DNA of 64,000 nucleotides. It comes from Bacteroidaceae bacterium. GTDB taxonomy: Bacteria; Bacteroidota; Bacteroidia; Bacteroidales; Bacteroidaceae. The stretch's first letter is position 1. Every line of letters starts with the position of its first letter. Below the pieces are notes generated by a model that ran no database searches, was not told the origin of the DNA, and saw nothing but the letters and a program-made list of their open reading frames with translations. Position numbers and translations under genes: made by a program. Below are positions 16,546 through 23,936 of the stretch, piece by piece. The stretch is from the NCBI GenBank assembly GCA_017617235.1, contig JAFZWQ010000014.1, positions 1-64,000 on the forward strand, in the 5' to 3' direction.

Positions 16546-17016
16546 ATGGAAAAAATCGACAAACTCGACAAGCAGATTCTTGAAATCATCTCTACGAATG
16601 CCCGCATTCCTTTTAAGGATGTTGCAGGAGAGTGTGGAGTCAGTCGGGCTGCCATCCACCAACGTGTTCAGCGGCTCATCGACCTGAAAGTCATCATCGG
16701 TTCTGGTTACCACGTAAATCCCGGCAGTTTGGGATATGCTACCTGTACCTTCGTTGGTATCAAATTGGAACGTGGCGCCATGTACCGCAGCGTGTGCAAA
16801 TCACTCGAGGACATCCCCGAGGTTGTGGAATGCCACTTCACCACAGGTCCCTACACGATGCTCATCAAGCTCTATGCCCGCGACAACGCCCACTTGATGG
16901 AGCTTCTCAACGCTCGCATTCAGGAGATTCCCGGTGTCATTTCTACAGAGACTCTCATCTCTCTGGACCAGGGTATTAAAAAGGAAGTACCTATCGGTAA
17001 TTTTGAAGAAGAATGA
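16546..17016 (+). CDS. Lrp/AsnC-family transcription regulator
   Basis: The 156-residue protein has an N-terminal winged helix (KIDKLDKQILEIISTNARIP, then GVSRAAIHQRVQRLIDLKVI) and a C-terminal ligand-binding RAM domain (VVECHFTTGPYTMLIKLYAR). Members sense amino acids and act as octameric regulators. Its stop overlaps the start of the C26-M19 fusion gene by 4 nt, so it may control peptide or amino-acid degradation genes including its own operon. The effector is unknown. Confidence 0.93.
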   Translation: MEKIDKLDKQILEIISTNARIPFKDVAGECGVSRAAIHQRVQRLIDLKVIIGSGYHVNPGSLGYATCTFVGIKLERGAMYRSVCKSLEDIPEVVECHFTTGPYTMLIKLYARDNAHLMELLNARIQEIPGVISTETLISLDQGIKKEVPIGNFEEE

Positions 17017-18794
17017 CTTTCGACTGGCAACAAACCTACAACGAGTGGCACAACACTTTCCCCACCCACAAACGTAGACCCGTGATTGGTATTACGGGCA
17101 ACTTCGGTGACAAAGGTTGTGAACTGGCCGAAGGATACTTCCGTTCCGTTTTAGAGGCTGGAGGCATTCCCGTTGTCATTCCACCTTTCGAGGATAAAGA
17201 CGCCCTGATAGGCACGCTCGACCATATCGACGGGCTTTTGCTTTCGGGTGGTGGGGACATCAATCCGCTCTACTTGGGCGAAGAGCCATCGCCTGCCCTG
17301 CACAGCATCAATCCTCGTCGTGACTTGCCCGAACTCATGCTCGTCCGCCTGGCCTACAACCGCCAGATTCCCATGCTGGGCATTTGTCGTGGAATACAGA
17401 CCTTAGTGGCAGCCCTGGGCGGTCGCCTACATCAGGATTTAAAAGAGAGTATGCCCGAAGCAGACTTGCTCAAACACAGTCAGGACTTGCCTCGCGAATA
17501 TGCTTCGCACAGTGTCACATTAGCAGAGGGCAGTCTTGTCCGTAATATCTTTGGGAACACCGACGAATTGCAGGTCAATAGTTTCCACCATCAGGCAGTG
17601 GCCGAATCTGGTCCGCATCTGCGTGTATCGGCAGTAGCGCCCGATGGGGTAATCGAGGCTGTAGAGAGCAACGAGCACAAAAGCATCCTGGGTGTTCAAT
17701 GGCATCCGGAATGTTTCATCCTTCGTGGCGACACCTCCATGATTTCTCTGTTCCAATGGTTCGTAGGCGAGGCCACATCGTATCGCGAGGCTGTACACCT
17801 GCAACGCCATCTGCTTACGCTCGACAGTCATTGCGACACACCGATGTTCTTCGACCAAGACATACATTTCGACCGCCGCGAGGACAAGATACTGGTCGAT
17901 TTACACAAAATGACCGAGGGTTGCCTCGATGCCAGCATTATGGTGGCCTATCTGCCCCAAGGCGAACGCAACGAGGAAACCTACCAGAGTATAACGGCCC
18001 ATACGCATAAACTGCTGGACGGCATCGAAAGTTTGGTGGCTTCCAACAGTCAGTATGTTGGTCTGGCCCGCACACCCGACGAACTCTATCAACTGAAGCA
18101 CGAAGGCAAGAAAGCCATCATGATGGGCATAGAGAACGGTTATGCCATCGGACACGATTTGTCGCTCATAGAACGATTCCGTCAGCGTGGTGTCGTCTAT
18201 ATGACCCTGTGCCACAACGGCGATAACGACATTTGCGACTCTGCCCGAGGCAAAGCCGAACACGGTGGCCTCAGCGACTTTGGACGCGAGGTAATAAAGG
18301 AAATGAACCGCGTGGGTATGATGGTGGACCTGAGCCATGCCGCCGAAAGCAGTTTCTGGGATGCACTGAAGGTGAGCCAGACGCCCATCGTATGCAGTCA
18401 CAGCAGTTGTCGTGCGTTGTGCGACCATCCTCGCAACCTCACCGACGAACAAATGCGTGCCTTGGCCAATGCCGGCGGCGTCATGCAGATAACCTTCTAC
18501 AACGGTTTCTTACGCACCGACGGTCAGGCAACTATCGAGGATGCCGTACGCCACATCAACCACGCAGTCTCCGTTATGGGTATCGAACATGTAGGTATTG
18601 GAACCGACTTCGACGGCGACGGCGGTGTTCCCGGTATTGCCAACGCAAGCGAACTCATCAACCTTACCCGTCTGCTTCGACAGGTGGGTTACAGCGCAGA
18701 GCAATTGCGTTTGCTTTGGAGCGAGAACTTCCTGCGCGTCATGCGACAGGTTCAACAGCCCCACCTCCCAACCCCTCCCGAGGGAGGGGAGTAG
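17013..18794 (+). CDS. Fusion of C26 gamma-glutamyl hydrolase and M19 dipeptidase
   Basis: The 593-residue protein joins two enzymes. Residues about 20-255 form a class I glutamine-amidotransferase-like domain of the PuuD/C26 type, with nucleophile Cys125 in GICRGIQ and His231/Glu233 in QWHPE. Residues about 265-585 form a membrane-dipeptidase (M19) domain with zinc ligands His273-x-Asp275 (DSHCDTP), Glu in GIENGYAIG, and His in DLSHAA and CSHSS. No signal peptide is visible, so it is cytoplasmic. A plausible job is stepwise hydrolysis of gamma-glutamyl peptides: the first domain cuts the gamma-Glu bond and the second the dipeptide. The last ten residues and the TAG stop come from an inserted GC-rich repeat. 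Confidence 0.88.
   Translation: MTFDWQQTYNEWHNTFPTHKRRPVIGITGNFGDKGCELAEGYFRSVLEAGGIPVVIPPFEDKDALIGTLDHIDGLLLSGGGDINPLYLGEEPSPALHSINPRRDLPELMLVRLAYNRQIPMLGICRGIQTLVAALGGRLHQDLKESMPEADLLKHSQDLPREYASHSVTLAEGSLVRNIFGNTDELQVNSFHHQAVAESGPHLRVSAVAPDGVIEAVESNEHKSILGVQWHPECFILRGDTSMISLFQWFVGEATSYREAVHLQRHLLTLDSHCDTPMFFDQDIHFDRREDKILVDLHKMTEGCLDASIMVAYLPQGERNEETYQSITAHTHKLLDGIESLVASNSQYVGLARTPDELYQLKHEGKKAIMMGIENGYAIGHDLSLIERFRQRGVVYMTLCHNGDNDICDSARGKAEHGGLSDFGREVIKEMNRVGMMVDLSHAAESSFWDALKVSQTPIVCSHSSCRALCDHPRNLTDEQMRALANAGGVMQITFYNGFLRTDGQATIEDAVRHINHAVSVMGIEHVGIGTDFDGDGGVPGIANASELINLTRLLRQVGYSAEQLRLLWSENFLRVMRQVQQPHLPTPPEGGE
18757..18793 (+). repeat. GC-rich palindromic repeat, copy 2
   Basis: This 37-bp sequence encodes the final residues and supplies most of the stop codon of the fusion hydrolase. 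Its reverse complement recurs almost exactly at 18856-18892, so the pair forms a long inverted repeat around the gene junction. Confidence 0.85.
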
Positions 18795-18824
18795 GTACTC
18801 ACCATACATCATATCATTCTATAT

Positions 18825-19856
18825 ATGAAAATAAACTCAAGCATTTTTCACTATATACTCCCCACCCTCGGGAGGGGTTTGGGGGTGGGGCTTCTGCTTC
18901 TGCTCCTTGTTTCCTGTGGTGGCAAGACGAAGCAGGCAGGCGGACGCGACACCATTCCCATGCAGCCCTGTCCCAAATTCGTGGCAGGAAATGCGATGCA
19001 ACACATTCAGCAACAATGTGCGCTCGGTCCACGTGTGCCCGGCACAGCCGCCTGGCGTGCTTGTGGCGACAGCATTGTAGCGTGGTTCTCGGCTTTGGGC
19101 CTCGATGTCGAGGAGCAAGAGACCACCGTCACGCTCTACGATGGCTCGCAATTTCCCTGTCGCAACATCATTGCCCATATCAATCCAGACAATACCGACC
19201 GCATCCTACTTTGCGCCCACTGGGACAGTCGTCCCTGGGCCGACAACGATGCCGACAAACGCAACCACCACACCCCTGTGCCAGCGGCCAACGACGGGGC
19301 CAGTGGTGTCGCCGTCATGCTGGAGCTGGCACGCATCATATCTGCAGCCGATGACCTGAAGACGGGAATCGACTTTGTATGCTTCGATGTCGAGGATTGT
19401 GGAACACCGCAGTGGGACGAAGGCGATTATGAGGAAAACAGTTGGTGCCTGGGTTCGCGCTACTGGTCGGAACAGGCTGCCGAAAACCGCTATCAGGCTC
19501 GCTTCGGCATTCTCTTCGACATGGTGGGCGGTCGTGGCAGCACTTTCTCGCGCGAGGGTTACTCCATGCAATACGCCACACCCGTAGTGGAAATGCTGTG
19601 GCACATCGCCCGTCAATTGGGCTATGGTCACTATTTCCCCCTGCGCGACGGTACGTTCATTACCGACGACCACGTGTGTGTGAACCAGATTGCCCAGGTT
19701 CCATGTATCGACATCATTCCATACCACACCGATGGTCCCAGCGGTTTCGGACCGACCTGGCACACCTTGCAGGACACACCCGAGAACATAGACCCCAACG
19801 TGCTCGAAGCCGTTGGCCAAAGTGTCCTGCAACTCATCTACAACGACGGTAAATAA
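18825..19856 (+). CDS. M28-family glutaminyl-peptide cyclotransferase-like lipoprotein
   Basis: The 343-residue protein has a lipobox ending in Cys31 (LLLLVSC) and a zinc-enzyme domain of the M28/type II glutaminyl cyclase fold. Likely zinc ligands are His132 (AHWDSRPWAD), Asp157 (PAANDGASG), Glu190 (CFDVEDCGTPQWDEG) and the His of TWHTLQDTPENID. The sequence around DGTFITDDHVCVN and VPCIDII agrees with oral-pathogen glutaminyl cyclases as I recall them. Such enzymes convert N-terminal Gln of exported proteins to pyroglutamate. This fits the many predicted mature proteins here that begin with Gln. Part of its signal peptide (LPTLGRGLGVG) is encoded by an inserted GC-rich repeat. An M28 aminopeptidase is the alternative. 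Confidence 0.8.
   Translation: MKINSSIFHYILPTLGRGLGVGLLLLLLVSCGGKTKQAGGRDTIPMQPCPKFVAGNAMQHIQQQCALGPRVPGTAAWRACGDSIVAWFSALGLDVEEQETTVTLYDGSQFPCRNIIAHINPDNTDRILLCAHWDSRPWADNDADKRNHHTPVPAANDGASGVAVMLELARIISAADDLKTGIDFVCFDVEDCGTPQWDEGDYEENSWCLGSRYWSEQAAENRYQARFGILFDMVGGRGSTFSREGYSMQYATPVVEMLWHIARQLGYGHYFPLRDGTFITDDHVCVNQIAQVPCIDIIPYHTDGPSGFGPTWHTLQDTPENIDPNVLEAVGQSVLQLIYNDGK
18856..18892 (-). repeat. GC-rich palindromic repeat, copy 3, inverted
   Basis: It is the near reverse complement of 18757-18793 and lies within the signal-peptide region of the cyclase-like gene. The two copies bracket 62 bp that contain the short intergenic gap and the start codon. Confidence 0.85.
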
Positions 19857-19860
19857 GACC

Positions 19861-19911
19861 CATAAACCCTATACGCCCTATAAGGCTTATAAGGCCTATA
19901 ACCCCCATAAA
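19861..19911 (+). repeat. Degenerate CCTATAAGG-type tandem repeat
   Basis: The gap before sufE consists almost wholly of related 9-10-bp units (CCCTATA, CCTATAAGG, CTTATAAGG, CCTATAACC, CCCATAAAC). It is a simple-sequence repeat with no other recognisable content. Confidence 0.65.
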
Positions 19912-19913
19912 CT

Positions 19914-20333
19914 ATGACAATCAACGAAATACAAGACGAAATTATAGAAGAGTTCCAGGAACTCGACGACTGGATGGACCGCTACCAGCTGCTCATCGAC
20001 ATGGGCAACGACCAGCCGGCCTTGCCCGAACAGTACAAAACAGAACAAAACCTCATCGACGGCTGCCAGAGCCGCGTATGGCTTCAGGCCGACTTGGTGG
20101 ATGGGCGTGTTCACTTCCAGGCCGAAAGCGACGCCCTCATCGTAAAGGGTATCGTCACTTTGCTGCTGCGTGTGTTGAACGACCAGACGCCCCAGGACAT
20201 TCTTTCTGCCGACCTTTATTTCATCGAGAAAATCGGTCTGCGCGAGCATCTCTCCCCCACCCGCTCGAACGGTCTGCTGGCAATGCTCAAGCAGATGAAG
20301 ATGTATGCTCTGGCCTTCTCTACCAAAGCATGA
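19914..20333 (+). CDS. sufE: SufE-family sulfur acceptor
   Basis: This 139-residue SufE accepts sulfane sulfur from a cysteine desulfurase and stimulates Fe-S cluster assembly. The reactive Cys lies in LIDGCQSRVW near residue 51, and the characteristic VKGIVTLLLRVLN segment follows. The desulfurase and other suf genes are not nearby. Its TGA overlaps the dus ATG (ATGA). Confidence 0.92.
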   Translation: MTINEIQDEIIEEFQELDDWMDRYQLLIDMGNDQPALPEQYKTEQNLIDGCQSRVWLQADLVDGRVHFQAESDALIVKGIVTLLLRVLNDQTPQDILSADLYFIEKIGLREHLSPTRSNGLLAMLKQMKMYALAFSTKA

Positions 20334-21319
20334 ATATAGGTAACATCCATTTTCCACAATATCCCGTCTTCCTCGCTCCGATGGAGGACGTCACCGACAT
20401 TGGCTTTCGCCTGCTGTGCAAGCAGATGGGAGCCAACCTCGTGTATAGCGAGTTCGTGTCCAGCGATGCCCTCATACGTGGTGTAAACCGCAGCATCGAG
20501 AAGTTGCAGGTGTGCGACGAGGAACGTCCGGTTGCCATTCAGATATACGGCCGCTTTGTCGAGGCCATGCGCGATGCCGCACAAATTGTGGTGGAACAGG
20601 CGCACCCCGACATCTTGGACATTAACTTCGGCTGTCCCGTGAAACGTGTGGCAGGCAAAGGAGCAGGGGCCGGTATGTTGCAGAACATCCCACTCATGCT
20701 CGAGATTACCCGTGCCGTTGTGGATGCCGTTCCAGGCACACCCGTTACGGCGAAGACCCGCCTGGGTTGGGACCAGCAGCACCTCATCATCACCGACCTG
20801 GCCGAACAGCTACAGGACTGCGGCATCCAGGCGCTCACCATTCATGGTCGCACCCGCAGCCAGATGTATACGGGTGAGGCCGATTGGACACTCATTGGCC
20901 AGGTGAAGCAGAACCCACGCATCCACATTCCCATCATCGGCAATGGCGACATCACTACGCCAGAACGTGCCCGCGAATGCTTCGAACGCTACGGGGTCGA
21001 TGCCATCATGGTGGGTCGTGCGACCTTTGGTCGCCCCTGGATATTCCGCGAAATACGCAACTATCTGGATGACAGGCAGGAAATGCTCACTACCGATTGG
21101 AAACTCGATGTGCTGCGCCAACAGGTGCTGACCAGTGTGGAACGTCTGGGCGAATATCGCGGCATCCTGCACAGCCGCCGACATCTGGCCGCTTCGCCCC
21201 TGTTCAAGGGCATCCCTAACTTCCGCGAAACCCGTATCCGCATGCTCCGCTCCGAAACCGTGGAAGACCTCTTCCACATCTTAGATGCCGTAAGGCCAAT
21301 TATCAATTGTGAATTATGA
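20330..21319 (+). CDS. dus: tRNA-dihydrouridine synthase
   Basis: With the ATG at 20330 (MNIGNIHFPQYPVFLAPMED), which overlaps the sufE stop, the enzyme has 329 residues. It is an FMN-dependent TIM barrel that reduces uridines in the tRNA D-loop. Conserved features are LAPMEDVTDIGFR, the catalytic Cys in DINFGCPVKRVAGKGAGAG, and IPIIGNGDITTPERA. The frame is open upstream to 20078, but that stretch only reads sufE in another frame. The last residues come from an AT-rich repeat shared with the next gene's start. A DusB-like enzyme is most likely. Confidence 0.94.
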   Translation: MNIGNIHFPQYPVFLAPMEDVTDIGFRLLCKQMGANLVYSEFVSSDALIRGVNRSIEKLQVCDEERPVAIQIYGRFVEAMRDAAQIVVEQAHPDILDINFGCPVKRVAGKGAGAGMLQNIPLMLEITRAVVDAVPGTPVTAKTRLGWDQQHLIITDLAEQLQDCGIQALTIHGRTRSQMYTGEADWTLIGQVKQNPRIHIPIIGNGDITTPERARECFERYGVDAIMVGRATFGRPWIFREIRNYLDDRQEMLTTDWKLDVLRQQVLTSVERLGEYRGILHSRRHLAASPLFKGIPNFRETRIRMLRSETVEDLFHILDAVRPIINCEL

Positions 21320-21332
21320 ATTGTCAATTTGA
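21299..21332 (+). repeat. AT-rich CAATTATGAATTGTCAATT-like repeat across a gene junction
   Basis: Related words (CAATTATCAATTGTGAATT, ATGAATTGTCAATTT) run across the overlapping end of dus and start of the U32 gene. They encode the last residues of one protein and the first of the other, and supply both the stop and start codons. Confidence 0.65.
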
Positions 21333-22554
21333 AATCATGGCCCCCGTGGGGTCGCCGGAATCGCTGGCTGCAGCCCTGCGTGCCGGAGCCGACAGCATAT
21401 ACTTCGGCATCTCGCACCTGAACATGCGTGCCCATTCGGCATCCGTGTTCACCATCGACGACCTGCGCCGCATCGCCCGCGAATGTCAGACTTTTGGCGT
21501 CAAGAGCTATCTCACCGTCAACACCATCATCTACGACCAGGACCTGGCTCTCATGCGCCAGATACTGGATGCAGCACGGGCAGCGGGCATCTCTGCCATC
21601 ATTGCCTCCGATGTGGCCGTCATGACCTACTGCCGCCAAATAGGCCTCGAGGTGCATCTCTCGACCCAACTCAACATCTCGAACATCGAGGCCCTTCGCT
21701 TCTATGCCCAGTTTGCTGATGTGGTGGTGCTGGCTCGCGAACTGCAGATGGAACAGGTGGCTGAGATTCACCGTCAGATTCAGGAGCAGCAAATCAAGGG
21801 TCCCAGCGGCGAATTGGTACGCATCGAGATGTTCTGTCACGGTGCCCTCTGCATGGCTGTCAGCGGCAAGTGCTACCTCAGTCTCGACAATATGGGCCGT
21901 TCCGCCAATCGTGGCGAATGCATGCAACTGTGCCGCCGTTCCTACACCGTTCGCGATACGGAAACCGGCACCGAGTTGGAGGTGGACAACAAATACGTGA
22001 TGAGTCCAAAAGACCTAAAAACCATCGATTTCATCGACAAAATGATGCAGTCGGGTGTACGTGTCTTCAAGATCGAGGGACGCGCTCGCGGAGCTGATTA
22101 TGTCGATACCGTTGTCCGTTGCTACAAAGAGGCAATTCAAGCCGTTCAGGACGGCACCTTCACCGATGAGCGAAAGGCTGACTGGAACGAACGCCTAAGT
22201 CGCGTCTTCAACCGCGGTTTCTGGGACGGCTACTATCAGGGACAACTCCTGGGCGAATGGACCAAGAAACCAGGTTCCAGCGCTACGGAGAAGAAGACCT
22301 ACTGCGGACGCGGCATCCGCTACTACACGAAGTTGGGTGTGGCGGAGTTCAAGATAGAGGCCTGCGAACTGCATCGTGGCGACCGCATCCTCATCACAGG
22401 CCCCACCACAGGCGCTGTCTACGCCACAGCCGACGAGATTCGCTACGACCTGCGCCCTGTTGATCTGGCCAAGAAGGGCTGGCACATCAGCATCCCCATT
22501 CCCGTCAAGGTACGCCCCAGCGACAAGCTCTTCATCGTCACCCCCACCACATAA
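21316..22554 (+). CDS. Peptidase U32 family protein, tRNA hydroxylation (TrhP-like)
   Basis: The 412-residue protein begins with the U32 signature region MAPVGSPESLAAALRAGADS. The cysteine cluster that binds an Fe-S cluster is visible: FCHGALCMAVSGKCYLS, then NRGECMQLCRRSY. U32 members in E. coli (TrhP, RlhA) take part in prephenate-dependent hydroxylation of RNA uridine or cytidine rather than peptidase action. The overlap with dus, another tRNA-uridine enzyme, supports a tRNA-modification role. The second palindrome array begins about 50 bp after its stop. Confidence 0.85.
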   Translation: MNCQFEIMAPVGSPESLAAALRAGADSIYFGISHLNMRAHSASVFTIDDLRRIARECQTFGVKSYLTVNTIIYDQDLALMRQILDAARAAGISAIIASDVAVMTYCRQIGLEVHLSTQLNISNIEALRFYAQFADVVVLARELQMEQVAEIHRQIQEQQIKGPSGELVRIEMFCHGALCMAVSGKCYLSLDNMGRSANRGECMQLCRRSYTVRDTETGTELEVDNKYVMSPKDLKTIDFIDKMMQSGVRVFKIEGRARGADYVDTVVRCYKEAIQAVQDGTFTDERKADWNERLSRVFNRGFWDGYYQGQLLGEWTKKPGSSATEKKTYCGRGIRYYTKLGVAEFKIEACELHRGDRILITGPTTGAVYATADEIRYDLRPVDLAKKGWHISIPIPVKVRPSDKLFIVTPTT

Positions 22555-22604
22555 AGCTGGCAGATCGTGGCATTCTTCAATTTTCTTTTTCCGCCTTCGC
22601 CGTT

Positions 22605-22774
22605 AGCCCCTCGTCCCTTTAAGCGAAGCGTCCCAACGCTACCCTTGACACACAGCTGTGTGACAAGCCTAGCGATACTATCCCTACCAACGGAGCGTTA
22701 CTATTCCTACCGACGGAGCGACGCATCGTTAGGCGCCTAGCGTTGTAACGCTTCGCCTTTAGCGTTGGGACGCT
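22605..22774. repeat. Array of eight short palindromic units with exact 8-nt spacers (array 2)
   Basis: Units lie at 22605-22618, 22627-22640, 22649-22662, 22671-22685, 22694-22708, 22717-22730, 22739-22752 and 22761-22774, with seven spacers of exactly 8 nt. Clear palindromes include CACACAGCTGTGTG (perfect), AGCGTTGTAACGCT, AGCGTCCCAACGCT and AGCGTTGGGACGCT (the last two are reverse complements of one another). Units 1, 5 and 6 are weak. AGCGATACTATCCCT and AGCGTTACTATTCCT resemble array 1 units. A degenerate ninth unit with spacer TCGCCGTT may precede it. Confidence 0.85.
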
Positions 22775-22803
22775 GGTTGCAGCAGACGGGAAGATGGGGG
22801 TAC

Positions 22804-22924
22804 GAAGTTAAGAAGTTAATAAGTTAAGAAGTTAATATTTTTAGTGCAAATTCTAAAAATATAGTATAATTAAGTAAAATGTAATGAAATTCTTAATATC
22901 TTAACTTCTTAACTTCTTAACTTC
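22804..22924. repeat. Long AT-rich inverted repeat built of GAAGTTAA units
   Basis: The left arm, 22804-22838, reads as four GAAGTTAA/TAAGTTAA-type units. The right arm, 22895-22924, is its complement (CTTAACTTC three times). The roughly 55-bp loop is AT-rich and has no ORF. RNA from either strand could fold into a long hairpin. Confidence 0.85.
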
Positions 22925-22940
22925 ACTTGTTTTTCAAAAA

Positions 22941-23194
22941 AGATACTAACATACTAACATACAGCCCTCGAAGCCCCATAAATACAGGGCTCGTCGATGT
23001 TAGTTTCTATTTCGAGATACTAACACGATACTAACATTTTCCGTTGAGTCAACTTCTATCAGGGATAAACATCGATGTTAGTGTCATGTTAACATCATGT
23101 TAGTTTCTATGTTAGTATCTAAACGAGGGGCAACAGGCCTCCATCCCCCTATTTATCGGCATTACGCCCCCTCGATGTTACTATGTTAGCATCT
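22941..23194. repeat. Cluster of TACTAACAT / ATGTTAGTA motifs with hairpins
   Basis: About ten copies of the 9-mer or close variants occur in both orientations, for example at 22944-22961, 22996-23004, 23018-23037, 23074-23118 and 23175-23193. Two GC hairpins lie between the clusters: AGCCCT/AGGGCT at 22963-22991 and CGAGGGGC/GCCCCCTCG at about 23124-23174. The stretch 23195-23325 has no feature I recognise. Confidence 0.75.
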
Positions 23195-23325
23195 TTTTCC
23201 AAATATTTATTAGCATTTTTACTCGCTTATTCTTGCTCCATTGCATTACGCAAGCGTTGCAAGCAACGATTACGTATCTTTAACCTGCGGTTTTAGATAC
23301 TCTCGCTCGAAAAAACTCAAATATA

Positions 23326-23357
23326 TTTGGCTTTTTACTCACTTAATCGTATCTTTG
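23326..23357 (+). promoter_or_regulatory. Promoter of the DUF4160/DUF2442 pair
   Basis: TTTG at 23326-23329 and TATCTTTG at 23350-23357 are 20 nt apart. The DUF4160 start codon follows 32 nt later. Confidence 0.7.
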
Positions 23358-23389
23358 TCGCGAGAAACCTAATCCATTGAAAAAGGAAC

Positions 23390-23641
23390 ATGCCTGAGAT
23401 AGCACGATTTTATGGTATAATCATAAAGATGTTCTTTAAGCCGAAGGAACATGATCCAGCGCATATACATGCTCTATATAATGAATATGTGGGCGTGTTT
23501 GATATCCATACCCTCGAAATGACTGAGGGCGATATGCCTCAACGTGCTCAGCAGCTTGTGCGTGAGTGGTTGTCAGCACATAAAGATGAATTGCTCAAAA
23601 TGTGGCAAACACAGCGTATAGTCCAACTTCCGCCTTTATAA
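23390..23641 (+). CDS. DUF4160 family protein
   Basis: This 83-residue protein matches DUF4160: a start like MPEIARFYGIIIKMFF, then HDPAHIHALYNEYVGVFDI and a C-terminal helix with VREWLSAHKDELLKMW. These small proteins are usually encoded next to DUF2442 proteins, as here, and the pair is suspected of toxin-antitoxin-like behaviour, but no function is established. It has its own promoter and follows the 835-bp repeat region. Confidence 0.85.
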   Translation: MPEIARFYGIIIKMFFKPKEHDPAHIHALYNEYVGVFDIHTLEMTEGDMPQRAQQLVREWLSAHKDELLKMWQTQRIVQLPPL

Positions 23642-23645
23642 TACT

Positions 23646-23936
23646 ATGATACCGCGTATTAAGTCATTCGAGCCTTTGGAGGATTATTGGTTGAGGGTAA
23701 CCTTCGACGATGGCCGCGTTGTACAATACAACGTGATGGATGACATACGCACTATACCTGCATTCGATGATTTGGAGAAGGTGTATGGACTCTTCCAGAA
23801 TGCACAACTCGACCAAAGTCGAACCTGCATCTATTGGAACGAGCGAATCGACCTTCCCAGCGATACTATTTATGAATATGGAGCCGACGAAGAAAGCACA
23901 CTTTTTGCAGCTGAGTCCGAAGCACCAGAATACTAA
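23646..23936 (+). CDS. DUF2442 family protein
   Basis: The 96-residue protein has the DUF2442 pattern: a short strand-rich domain with YWLRVTFDDGRVVQYNVMDD and a C-terminal WNERIDLPSDTIYEYG. It starts 4 bp after the DUF4160 gene and is surely co-transcribed. DUF2442 proteins are often NadS-like or partner subunits of DUF4160; the role is unknown. Confidence 0.85.
   Translation: MIPRIKSFEPLEDYWLRVTFDDGRVVQYNVMDDIRTIPAFDDLEKVYGLFQNAQLDQSRTCIYWNERIDLPSDTIYEYGADEESTLFAAESEAPEY

Noticed and set aside
18233..19354. Plus-strand ORF of 373 codons spanning two genes
   Set aside because: It runs through the M19 domain and the cyclase-like gene in another frame; Arg/His-rich shadow translation.
20078..20329. 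N-terminal extension of the dihydrouridine synthase
   Set aside because: This part only reads the sufE gene in another frame; the ATG at 20330 overlaps the sufE stop and starts the conserved domain.
22805..23325. Replication origin
   Set aside because: Repeats look iteron-like, but no DnaA box, dnaA, rep or parAB gene is visible, so I keep it only as a speculative remark.
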